Assembly (NCBI RefSeq): GCF_029873635.1
Contig: NC_080426.1
Coordinates: 51,474,093 to 51,538,092, forward strand
DNA: 64,000 nt
Direction of reading: 5' to 3'
Source of the DNA: Malania oleifera
Lineage: Eukaryota > Streptophyta > Magnoliopsida > Santalales > Ximeniaceae
Shown: piece after piece, positions 12,116 to 22,871 of the stretch
Numbering within the stretch: the first letter of the stretch is position 1
How the letters are laid out: each line of letters starts with the position of its first letter
Made by a program: the position numbers and the translations under genes
The notes under the pieces: generated by a model
What the model was told of the DNA's origin: nothing
What the model saw: the letters and a program-made list of their open reading frames with translations, nothing else
The model's database searches: none

Positions 12116-12127
12116 GCTCTGATACCA
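12116..12127 (-). other. Primer binding site of Copia B (tRNA-iMet)
   Basis: TGGTATCAGAGC on the minus strand, two bases inside the LTR end at 12130. It fixes the element's orientation and identifies the right LTR as the 5' LTR. Confidence 0.88.
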
Positions 12128-12129
12128 CT

Positions 12130-12737
12130 TGTTGTTCACCACACCAACAATCACTCGGGTCTGATACTAATTTTCATTCTCAACAATCAGCCCTTAGAAA
12201 CCAATTATTGGCACCGAATGTGCACAACGGAAGACCTCACACAAACTTTCATGAATAATCAATAGAACAAGCAAGCAAGCACTTGATGATCTACTATACG
12301 AACCTAACAATCACTTAACAATGTGAATCAATGAAAGCAACAATCAAAACACATGAATTTATGGGGTTTAACAATTTTCCTTACGTCCACGGGAGCAGCG
12401 ACCGTTTTCACTATCAACAATGAAGTGTACAAGCTCAATCCCATCTAGGGTTATATAATAAGACCTATAGTTGATCTAAAACAGTTCTGTAGCAATCCCC
12501 CCTAGAGGAAATCCCTCTGATTAGCCCAATCTACTGATCTCGAATTCAAAAATTCGTAACGTCCGCGAGTGAAACCATCGATGGTTTGAGGCCAAGAAGA
12601 ATTGCCCATGTAGCACTGCCTAAAACCGTTGATGGTTACCCCAAACTGTCAACTTGTATCTCTATTTTGGTCCTTCACTTCACTCTGCTTTTTTAGGTAG
12701 ATGCGTTCCACTCAGAATATAAGCCTCATCCCCAATA
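12130..12737 (-). repeat. 5' LTR of Copia B (608 bp)
   Basis: Direct repeat of 4006-4674 with substitutions and indels (61 bp shorter). Its outer end CAATA has lost the CA terminus by one change; the duplication GTATG follows at 12738-12742. Confidence 0.88.
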
Positions 12738-12742
12738 GTATG

Positions 12743-14880
12743 CTAATCGTTCACGTACTTGTGTTATGTAGCTTAAGGAGGAGTTGACTCTCATTTAACG
12801 AGTGTCTTGCTCGGTCTCAAAGTATCTCCATGCCATCAAGGTTCTAGTTGATGAATTTGTAGTGATTGACTCTCTTGTCTTAGCAGATGACATTACTTTT
12901 TATGTCTTCAATGGCCTCGGTCCTGAATTCCATGATATTGCAACACCAATTTGGGAACGCGAGACTTCTCTTACGTTTGAAGAGCTTTATGACATGCTGG
13001 TTAACCACGAAAGCTACTTGAAACATGTTGAAGCTTCCAATTCCGCCCTGGTTTCCACTACAAACACCACTCAGCGCCACACTACTACTTCCAAATTCAA
13101 TACAACCAAAGTTCCAACACTAGTTCCTCGGGTCAGAATCTCACCAACTATGGTCGCTATAATCACAAAGACCGGTCTAGTAAGCCCTTAGATGTTTCCC
13201 AACTATGTGACAAAGTGGGTCACTCGGCCAAGACTTGTCGCTCGATTTTTGGAATCAAGTCTGTGAATTGTACCCTGCCACCAGGTCCAGCAACAAAAAG
13301 TAGCTTGTGGATTTCGTTGCTTCTCACAATATCACCTATGTCTTGCCAATTTATCTGTTCAGTCGTAGTACGATGGCACGGATGAGCTCGTCATTGGCGA
13401 TGACTCAGGTTTGCGAGTCACACATGTTGGCTCTATGACTCTTTGCTCTTCTTTGAAGCCCTTTACATTAACTAATACTCTTTGTGCTCCTAATATTCAC
13501 AAGAACTTGGTCTCTGTTCATAATTTCACCCGTTCCAATAATGTCTATCTTGAGTTTCACCCATTTTATTTTCTTGTGAAGGATCGGAGCATGGGGGGAC
13601 TGTTCTTCACGATAAATGTTAGGATGGTGTCTATCCAATGCCAATGGCTTCTCCCGCTACCAAGTCTTTTGTTTTAGCACTTATTGGTGAACAAACAACA
13701 TCTGCAACTTAGCATAGACGACTTGGGCATCCGTCGAATAAATTTGTTGATTTTGTTATTCGTAGATTTTCTCTTCCAGTTGTAGTGTCTCGTACCTCTT
13801 CCCCTTCTCTTTGTACTACTTGTCAATGTAATAAAATTCATAAATTGCCTTTTTCTTCCACTTCTCTTGTTAGCACTCATCCTCTTGAATATATCTATAT
13901 AGATCTTTGGGGGCCTACATCTTCCACTTCAATTGATGGGTTTCATTTCTATGCCTTATTTTTTTGATCATTTTACCAAGTATTGTTGGTTGTTTCCCAT
14001 CCATCGAAAAATTGATGTTTGCTCCATTTTCTATTAGTTAAAAGGGCTACTTGAAAAACAAGTTGGATTTCAAATCAAGCACTTATACTTTGATAATTTT
14101 TTTGGGGGGGGGGGGGGTGAGGGGGCGGAGGGATATCATGCTCTTCGCCAATTTATTTCTTCTAATTCCATTAGTTGGTTAACCACGCTCCTCGTACACC
14201 TCAACAGAATGGTACGAGTCAACATCGACATCGTCATGTTGTCGAAACAGGCCTAACTCTATTGAGTTAGGCGAGTCTTCCTCCATCTTATTGGTCTTAT
14301 GCATTTCAAGCAGTAGTTTATTTAATAAATCGTATGTCCACTCCTATTTTGAAAAATAAAAGTCCATTTGAATGTTTATTTGGTCGCCTAGTCGACTATA
14401 AGAAGTTTTGAATTTTTGGTTGTTAGTGTTACCCATGGCTAAAACCTTATACCACAAGTAAACTATAACCAAATTCAATGTCTTGTCTCTTTCTCGGTTA
14501 CTCAAGCTCACAAAGTGCCTATAAGTGTATGGATCTTGTTACGTCTCACATCTACTTGTCTAGGCATGTGGTATTTGATGAGTGTATTCTTCCCTTTTCT
14601 TTCTCTGCCCATGTCATTGTGCCTTCTCTGTCAGTTTTAGGTGCTAACACACATGATTTTGTCATATTGGTTGTGCCTTCCATTGGATGAATCCCCTCCT
14701 CTCTTACCACTGTGACGAACAGTGCTCCTTAAGCTCCAACTTCACTTTCCCAGTCATCTTCTTTCCCTACACAATCTCGGCCAGCGACAATAACTCCACC
14801 TGCCACACCTGCAACTCCGAACCGGTCTACCCATACTCATGCTATGACTACCCGATTTATGAATAGTATTCATAAATGGG
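12743..14880 (+). pseudogene. Copia A gag C-terminus, zinc knuckle, protease and integrase
   Basis: Gag resumes with a readable stretch (12802-13191) holding FNGLGPEFHDIATPIW and TSLTFEELYDMLVNHE, classic plant Copia gag. A zinc knuckle near 13200 has LCDKVGHSAKTC but its first cysteine is Ser. The protease is unreadable. The gag-pre-integrase segment, the IDLWGPTS segment carrying the first integrase Asp (~13900) and the APRTPQQNGT segment (~14195) follow in shifting frames. A T8-G14 homopolymer interrupts the integrase at ~14095-14118. The region ends with the linker before reverse transcriptase (MTTRFMNSIHK), then stops. Confidence 0.75.
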
Positions 14881-14885
14881 GAGGG

Positions 14886-16388
14886 GGAGTAATCCATTTA
14901 TGACCTAAATATTAAATAGATAAAATGGATGTACCCGCCTAACCCTTTTAAATTTTAATGTAATTAATTATAATAATTTATTAAATGGATTGTATTTAAA
15001 AAATAATATGATTACGTAATTAATATTATAAATAATTTGGATATCTATGTATATATGTGGCAATTATTTACTTGCCTAATTGACTTGGTTCATCCAACTC
15101 AATTAATATGTATGTGCATGTAACTACGTAATTGTTTTGATTTAGTTGTGTCCTTTATGTAGGTACACAATTATAATATTGGTTGCACCTATCAATGAAA
15201 TTAAATTGCATAATTACAAAATATATTATTATGCGAAAATCAATGTACATAATTTTATAATTGTAGATATCTTGTCTAGAATATATACACAGTTTTACTA
15301 TTATATATGTAGGTAACTAGTTTCGTTTGGCTATCCAAACCAATTAATATGTTTACATGTACACAATCACGCAACTGATTCGATTTAATATGTCCATAAT
15401 TATACAAGTATGTAATTATAGTATTGATTACAACTATTAGGTAAAATTAAACTATATAATCATCTAATTAATACTATAAGTTGAGAAATCTATATACATA
15501 ATTTTATGATTATGGACACGTTGATTCAAATAATTGGTTCAATTTAGTAATTCAAAACAATTAATATGCATGAATGCATGTACATAATTACATAACTAGT
15601 TTGGTATAGATATGTTCATAATTATATAGATATGTAATAATAGTATTGATTACAATCATCATTTAAAATTATTTACATCATTACATAATCAATGCTATAA
15701 TTCTAAAATTTATATATGTAATTTTATAATTATGGATTCCTTGGCTCAAATATATACTTAATTACATAATTATGAGTGTACACAATTAATTTAGTTTAGT
15801 TTATGCAAACAAATTAATATGCGTGCATGTACATACGTAATTGGGCAATTTGATTTGTTAAGATATGTTCATAAATATATAGATATGTAATTATAGTATT
15901 GACTACAACTATCATTTGAGATTAAACTATATAATTAATTACTTAATACATATCATAATTTGGAAATCTATACATAATTTTGTAATAATGGATACCTTGA
16001 TTCAAATATTTAAGTAATAACATAATTATAAGTGTACACAATCAGTTCGATTCAGTTATGCAAACAAATTAATATGTATACATGAATGTACATACTTGCA
16101 TAATTTATAATTTTATAATCATGTAATTACATACATATTTTTCAGTTGATCAATTAATCGAATAACCTTCAAAGATGACAAGAAGACGTGACAATGATAA
16201 TGTTTAATACTATAAGTTTCACGTGGTATTTAACAATTATTTTTGCATGTTTTAAAATTAAATGGATAAATGGGTTGACCCGTGGTTAAATGGGTAAGGT
16301 CATAAATGAGTCAAATATTTTTTATACAAATGGATCATAAATGGGTAAATGGGTTCACAAATGACTCAGCCCGTTTTGTCCGTGCCTA
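14886..16388. mobile_element. hAT-like non-autonomous remnant with AT-rich core
   Basis: The right end, GCCCGTTTTGTCCGTGCCTA, resembles the ends of the hAT-like MITEs at 44786 and 60570 (GTTTTGCCAGGCCTA). AAATGGGT-type motifs occur inside both ends (14899-14935 and 16259-16360) in opposite orientation. The left terminus is not found and may have been lost where the sequence joins Copia A. Most of the interior is the tandem array listed separately. Confidence 0.4.
15040..16140. repeat. AT-rich tandem array, about five units of 217-255 bp
   Basis: The anchor AATTAATATG recurs at 15101, 15342, 15559, 15812 and 16067. Each unit has the same order: anchor, ATGTACATA-type segment, GTAATTATAGTATTGATTACAA, AAATTAAACTATATAAT, TAATTTTATAATTATGGAT. 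Units are clearly homologous but diverged, so the array is not recent. No reading frame. Confidence 0.8.
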
Positions 16389-16961
16389 TCTTAACCTATA
16401 CCCATCCATTTTACATGTCTACTCTCACGTTAAGAATCACAAGAGTGTGCATCATTTACCTTACCTTTTATAATCAATAGGTCTTACACAAAGATTGAGA
16501 CCCCTCTCACTTCAATATCCTCAAATGCATGCATAAACAAAGTCTAGAGACTTGTCATTAGATTTATTAGAAATATGGGTTTTAAGTAGAGTAAGAAAAG
16601 TAAGTAAACTAAACATATTTCACATATGCAAAATTAGAAAGTCTAATAGAATCACCGAGTAAATTCAAGGTGATTTTTTTACACTAATTGCCCCTTAAAA
16701 TATATATTAAGGTCCAAGTACCCTGATCAATTCATTCATATCATAGGGGATTCACACACTCGCATGCACATGTAGAATAGAGAGAATCACACCAGCACTA
16801 AGCAAAATCTACAAGATAACCTGCAATGAAAACAAACAAAGCAAGCAAATCAGATATAAGAACAAACACACAAATTAGGAAGTCTAATAGGATCATTGAA
16901 TGAATTAAAGGTGATTCTATTAGACTAACTGCCCCTCGATCAAAATAGTGAGTGAGAACAA
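16389..16961. other. Non-coding repeat-derived DNA
   Basis: No gene. It contains an imperfect 65-bp direct duplication (16629-16695 and 16874-16940) with AGTCTAATAG, AAGGTGATT and CTAACTGCCCCT, 245 bp apart. Its position before the LTR at 16962 suggests the 3' non-coding internal part of that element. Confidence 0.45.
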
Positions 16962-18064
16962 TGTCGCGACATTCCCGGACGCGAACTTGGACGAAAATGG
17001 GTTGATTTTAAAAATGATATTTTCATGGAAAACATGATGTAATGGAGTCGCCACTAACCTTTTAGTGTGGTTAGATCATTTCATTACTACCCAATTAAGG
17101 GTAGAATTGGTCTGTGTTACTAGAGTCGGGTTCGAGAGTTCGGTTACGTGAGGGGAATGTATTAACACCCCCTACATGCGTCGTTCTTACGAACGGTACC
17201 TAATTAATAAGAAATTATCCCATAAATTGAATTTAATAAGCTTTTGAAATTACTTCCTTTCAAAAGTGTAAAGAGATGCACAAAATAAAATATTATATAA
17301 GTATTCCCTCATAACCGGGGCATACCGTGCTCTGAAGAGTTCATGCATCCCTTTTAAATCATCAGGATCGAAAAATCAAGAAAGTAATTTGAAAAATACA
17401 CTCCCGAGATTTTTGAAATTTTTATAGAATTTTATAAGAGTAAAAAAAATAATATTTCGGGAGGTTTAATACTTCAAAAGAGTGTTGAAAATGATCTCCA
17501 ACCTCAATGATTTTTTTTTGGATTTTTCTCTAATTTTTCTGAAATTTTGGTGATTTTTCCTATTTTTTTAATTAAATAACAAAAAGACAATTAAGCAAAA
17601 AGAACAAAAATCGAGTCAAAAACATTTTTAGAATTTTCTTCTGAATTTTTTGTGATTCTTTTGACATTTTTATGATTTTTCAAATGCACAAATAGTTTTT
17701 TAATATTTAAAACATTTTTTTTTTGTGAATTTTTTATATTTTTTTAAAAGTTTTATTATATAACTTTTTTCAACTTTTTAAAACTTCAAAATACATTTTG
17801 TGCATTTTTCTGAATTTTTTTGAGTTTTTATGGTTTTTTTTAATTTATTTGAATTTATTGTGTATTATTGAAAGTTTAAGTAATATTAAAAAAGAAGATT
17901 AAACCGGTTCCATACCACTTCAAAGGACTCAAACCAATTTGGAGAAGAACCGGTTCGAAAGGGGTAAACCTATTTAAGGTTTGTTCAAGACCATCAAGTC
18001 AACACACGTTGCCTTCCGCGTAGGTGGTGTGTGTTTAGGCGTGTGTTAAAGTGTGAGTGTGTGT
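16962..18064 (+). mobile_element. Partial LTR of a third retroelement family
   Basis: Starts TGTCGCGACATTCCCGG and contains ATGGAGTCGCCACTAA, GGTTACGTGAGGGGAA and TTAACACCCCCTAC, a set of motifs recurrent in large plant Gypsy LTRs. A diverged copy is at 40985. The distal half is T-rich with long poly-T and poly-A stretches. It is cut at 18064 by Gypsy E, and its 3' end is not recognised beyond that element. Confidence 0.55.
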
Positions 18065-20440
18065 TGTGACGTACCGATTTTCATACCATTTTTTTTCAAT
18101 AAATATTAATCAAACTTCGGTCACGTAAAAAACTCTGATACCATTCAAACATAATTCGACCCAAAGTGGGATACCGGGTAATCAGTCTATCATATAAATA
18201 CATACCTAACAACGGAAGTCCATATATACATACCATCCAAAATACAAATAACCAGAGTACCAACCATCCATAAACATATATATATATACATATCTAACAC
18301 ATTCCAAAAAATCAACCAAAAATTCTAGGGGAATCATACATCGCTAGCTTAAAACACTCACCTTGTCTATGAGGGTACTAGCTCCCCTCTATCTCGGAGC
18401 TCTATCTCCTGGTCTTTCACTGTTCCCTGAAATATTTAGATATTTGGGTGAGACACATCTCAGTAAGACGGAATAAATTATTCACAGTGCGTGGCAGTAT
18501 GAGTTTTGTTATATCATAATATACTCATTTCAGTGACAATGCCATTTGAGAAAATATACAAATTCGTATTCATAATCATATAGATATAAAACACAATCTT
18601 TTATAAGTTTTATTCCGTTTCTCAAATTCATGCGCATGCAACTCATATTTATCAGTGAAAATTCCCGAGGATAGGGGAGATTACATGCCGATACATGTAA
18701 CTTCCCTCTACTCTGATATCGTTTGTAACATTGTCCGATTAACTCGGGTGAGGCTGCAACTGATACTTATTAGGGCAATCACCTTACTAAGTAAGCACTT
18801 AAGCGGAGAGTTTTATTTCGCTCTAATTATTCATGTTATTAAACTCACGCTCTTTTATTTCTCATTTCCATTTCACATCTAACTCATGAGTGTCCTCTGT
18901 AACCAATACATATGCCATCTATAACTCATGGTTACCTTGAGGATATTCTCCATAGCATGCTTCCTCCCATGATCAAGGTTGTATGACCCGAAGGTTGGAT
19001 CTAAACCACAGTTGGCTGACCCGGTTAGATCAAAATAAGAACTCTACCTGTCCGTCTGTAGTACAATTAGCCTACCGCAGCTTGGTTCGGACCTAGGAGC
19101 AGTCAACATCTCTCCGAAGGCCTAATCGACTGTCACGCCACACTCTCCACGAGACCGTGTGGTTGCATTAACACCTCACTAGCAACGGTACCGTGCTCTT
19201 TAACAACAACTGTCCATCAGGGTTCTCATTTCCACATTTCATCATTCACATTTTGTATTCATGTTTCAAAATTCATATTACAGTATTCAAATTACAATAT
19301 TCATATTTTCACATTCACATTTCAGTATTTACATTGCAGTATTCTCATTGAATATTCACATTTCAGTATTCACAATGCAATATTCTCATTGCAATATTTA
19401 TATTTTCATATTCATATCTCATCTCATAATGGTATATATCACATTTTAATATTCTTATCATTTTCTGTTTCTTTCTCACCTTTTCAATACACATTTCATT
19501 CTCATAATAGTATATATCTCATTTTGTGTATTTCAACATTTCTCAATTAAACATATCATCATTTCACATATTTCAAATCCCAAAATATCACAATTTAGTA
19601 TTACTCATATGCCACACAATTTTATCTGATATTCGTATCATAATAATTTCAGGTAAAATATCATATTCTCATTTCACGTAATTATTCAACCAAGAGATCT
19701 CAAAATAACTATTATAATTTATTCCCCTTACGTGACTTACTGAAAGGCCTGTTAACACCCAAATCCTACGCCTGCAACGTTCGAAATTCAAAACCCTAAA
19801 ATTCACATTTTCCCAAATTAATCAACTCAACTCCTAGAATAATTCTCATTTAGCACTTCTTAGGTTCCAAGTACTTCAAGTAACCCATAAAACTTAAAAT
19901 AACTTACTTACCCTGATTTTGGAGTGGTGCCCAAGAACTCCAAATCAACAATCCGTTCCGGCTAAACTGTAAAGAATCTCCCCACAAACCCCGTCGTGAC
20001 TTCTGATAGTCAAAACGAGTTTAGATGGAGTGAAAATCGAAAAGAGAGAGTGTGAAAACCGTAGGTCAGAGAGAGAGAGAGAGAGCGAGAGGAGAGAGAA
20101 AATTCACACTGAAAATAACGATTTCCCTATTTATAGGCTAGACTTCGTCAACTAGTTAAAGTGATTCGTTGACGAGCCCATGAAAACAATTTGTCGACGA
20201 AGAAGCTGGTTTGTTGACGAACCTGAAATTCTCTTAATTTCCCTAACTCTGGGTATCTTCTCGTCAACGAGACATGTGTACTTCGTTGACGAGACCTAGA
20301 AGGACATTCGTCGACGAAGACTTTGGGTTCGTTGACGAACCCTTGTTGATGCTCTTTTTGAAATTTCCTTACCCTTTCTTATTCTTTTCCTTTCTCTTTC
20401 CTTTATTATTTTTCATTAATAAATTTTTCGGGTCTCTGTA
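18065..20440 (-). repeat. 3' LTR of Gypsy E (2.4 kb)
   Basis: The forward left end TGTGACGTACCG and right end GGGTCTCTGTA correspond, on the minus strand, to an LTR start like TGTAGAGACCC with two changes. A pyrimidine-rich block at 20441-20453 (purine-rich on the element strand) is the polypurine tract next to it. It holds an array of TTCGTCGACGAA-type palindromes at about 20145-20343 and a GA microsatellite near 20069-20085. Confidence 0.75.
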
Positions 20441-20752
20441 TTCTCTCCTTCTTATAAAATTTCATCATCGAAATTACTATTCATCACCTTTTCATCCTTA
20501 CAGAAAACATCTCAATTTTATTTATTACCCTCACTTATGGCGGAGGAATACCGTGGTTATAGAAAAAGGGTTCTGGGAAATTATATTCATGTACATCAGA
20601 AGAAAACTTCTCCAAAACCATTCATAATCAAAACCAAAACACTACTTATTCTATACTATATAAATCAAAATACATACCTTGTTATTCACAGTTCAATGCT
20701 GGGTGCCACCGAACAGGTGTGGCTATCTTTGGCGCATCTGTTCCTCTATTTC

Positions 20753-22370
20753 TCACGAAACTTCCTCTATTGTATGATTACGCCATAACACTTTTACTAG
20801 TGGGATTATTTTTATACATAGTTTTTGTTTCTTCCAGTCTAAAATCTGCACTAATTTCTCTTCATAAAATAAGGCATCATCAAGCTCCAATGCCCCATAA
20901 CTGATCACATGGGAGGGATCTGGGATGTATTTCCTTAACATAGAAACATGAAATATGCCGTGGACTCTAAACAAAACCGGTGGTAACACCAACCTGTAGG
21001 CAATTGGACCCACTTTTTCAAGAATTTCGAATGGTCCAATATACCTAGGGCTCAGTTTACTCTTCCTCTCAAATCTCATCACTCCTTTCATTGGTGCTAC
21101 TTTCAAAAATATGTGATCTCCTGCGTCAAACTCCAACTCTCGTCGGCGAGTATCAACATAACTCTTCTACCTACTTTGTGTTGTTCTGATCCTGTCTCTG
21201 ATGAGTTTGACTTTATCATGATTCTGCTATATCAGCTCTCACCCCAAAATCTGTCTTTTTCCAATCTCATTCCAATATAACGGGGATCAGCACCTCCTAC
21301 CATATAATGCCTCATATGGTGTCATCCTAATGCTGGTCTGATAGCTGTTATTATAAGCAAACTCGGCCAGTGGTATGAACTGTATCCAAATGCCCCCGAA
21401 ATCCAGCACACAAGCTCGTAGCATATCCTCTAGTATTTGTATCGTTCTCTCCGTTTGATCATCTGTCTGAGGATGAAATGCTGTGCTGAACATCAATTGA
21501 GAACCTATGGCCTTCTGCAAACTCCTCCAAATCTGAGACGTAAACCGTGGGTCTCGGCCCGATACAATGGACACTAGCACGACATGTCGTCTAACTATCT
21601 CTTGAATATACAAATCCGCTAGTCTACTCATGGAGTAGTTAGTTTTGATAGGCAAGAAATGAGCAATCTTCGTTAGTCGATCTACAACTACCTAAATGAC
21701 GTCCTGTCCATGTAGTGCCAACTATAATCTTATAACAAAATCTATCGCTATATGTTCCCACTTCCACTCAGGAATGTGGAGTAGTTGCAATGATCCTGCT
21801 GGTCTCTGATGCTCAGTTTTTACCTGCTGGCATGTTAAATACTGTGCTACAAATTCAGCGATCTCTTTTTTCATATTGCTCCACTAAAAAGATTCTCGGA
21901 GATCCCTATGCATTTTAGTACTACCCGGGTGTACAGTATAAACAGATCGGTGTGCTTCCTACAAAATAACTTTCTTAATCTCAGGGTCGGTAGGTACACA
22001 CAGGCTGGTACGAAACCTCAAGGCTCCATTATCTGAGATACTGAAATCTATCTCCAAACCATCCTGTACTTTATCCATAAGCTCTACTAACTCTGCATCA
22101 CTCCTCTGAGCTGCTTTAATTCTTTCCTATAGAGTCGGCTGCAGTACTAGATTGACAATAAATGTTCAGTGATTGCCCTCTACGAGTTACACCCCAAGTC
22201 TTTCTAAATCCATCTAGATCGGATGCTGCATCACCCCTGCTGACATTGTTGCTCCCACTGATTTTCGGCTCAGAGCATTAGCTACCACATTAACCTTTCC
22301 TAAGTGGTAACTGATGGTGCAGTCGTAATTTTTATCAGCTCCAGTTATCTCCTCTGTCGCATGTTTAATT
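20753..22370 (-). pseudogene. Gypsy E integrase and end of RNase H
   Basis: From 22370 downward: the RNase H tail (ending in an NALSRKS motif), the zinc-binding HHCC region, the integrase core and a C-terminal domain (20753-21136; KLSPRYIGPFEILEKVGP). The second catalytic Asp, normally in an SDRDPRF-type motif, is Gly here (VSGRDPRFTS, ~21545). The third motif keeps its Glu (QTERTIQILED, ~21440). Stops and frameshifts occur, for example between 21136 and 21287. Integrase would insert the cDNA; the Asp loss alone should abolish this. Confidence 0.78.
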
Positions 22371-22582
22371 CTTTTTGTAACGATCCAAAAATTTATACAA
22401 ATTTTTTTTTAAAAAAAAAAATACATATATTGTAAAATCATACTACTCTGAAAATCTATTATAAGATCTCGATCCCAAAGTGGGCACCGAGGAATACTTA
22501 TTCATAAGATAACACAACTATGCAGCAAAAGACATAAAATCATATAACCATAATTACAATACCAGAATTCAGTATTTTCCCA

Positions 22583-22584
<2 letters not shown>

Positions 22585-22627
<43 letters not shown>
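22585..22627. repeat. (AC)n microsatellite
   Basis: Uninterrupted AC run of about 43 bp in the nested solo Gypsy LTR; the length suggests high polymorphism. Confidence 0.92.
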
Positions 22628-22633
<6 letters not shown>

Positions 22634-22871
22634 TCTCCAGTATTCTAGACTAGATTATCTGGAATCCACACAAAAATACATCTCCCAGCACTCACTTACC
22701 CTACAGATAGGGCAGTACAAGATCCCTTCTATCTCCGAGCCTAATCTATTCATCTAACTGGATTACCTGAAATGTGTTAAATTACTGGGATAAGACAACT
22801 CTCAGTAAGAGTTATTACTAATGTGTGGCAGCTAAGTTTACATAAATAATATACTTTTAATCAACTGAAAC

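Larger units (their letters stand above)
4006..12737 (-). mobile_element. Ty1/Copia element B with both LTRs, inserted in Copia A
   Basis: Both LTRs start TGTTG; the left ends CAACA and the right CAATA (one change). The 5-bp target duplication GTATG flanks the element exactly (4001-4005 and 12738-12742). The coding order on the minus strand is primer site (12116-12127), gag, zinc knuckle, protease remnant, integrase and a reverse transcriptase/RNase H remnant. Two solo LTRs (5699-7817 and 9491-11631) inserted later. Removing them leaves only ~3.2 kb between the LTRs, shorter than a normal Copia internal region, because much of the reverse transcriptase is deleted. Stops are frequent, so it is dead. 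Confidence 0.88.
3457..14885 (+). mobile_element. Ty1/Copia element A, 3'-truncated and split by Copia B
   Basis: The left part (to 4005) has the LTR end, primer binding site and start of gag. The right part (12738-14885) continues gag in the same direction and runs through zinc knuckle, protease remnant and integrase. Copia B sits between them, with GTATG at 4001-4005 and 12738-12742. The gag sequence reads across the junction: LQRLY on the left meets YANRSRT on the right. Reverse transcriptase, RNase H and the 3' LTR are missing beyond ~14885. It carries many stops and is the oldest element of this nest. Confidence 0.8.
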
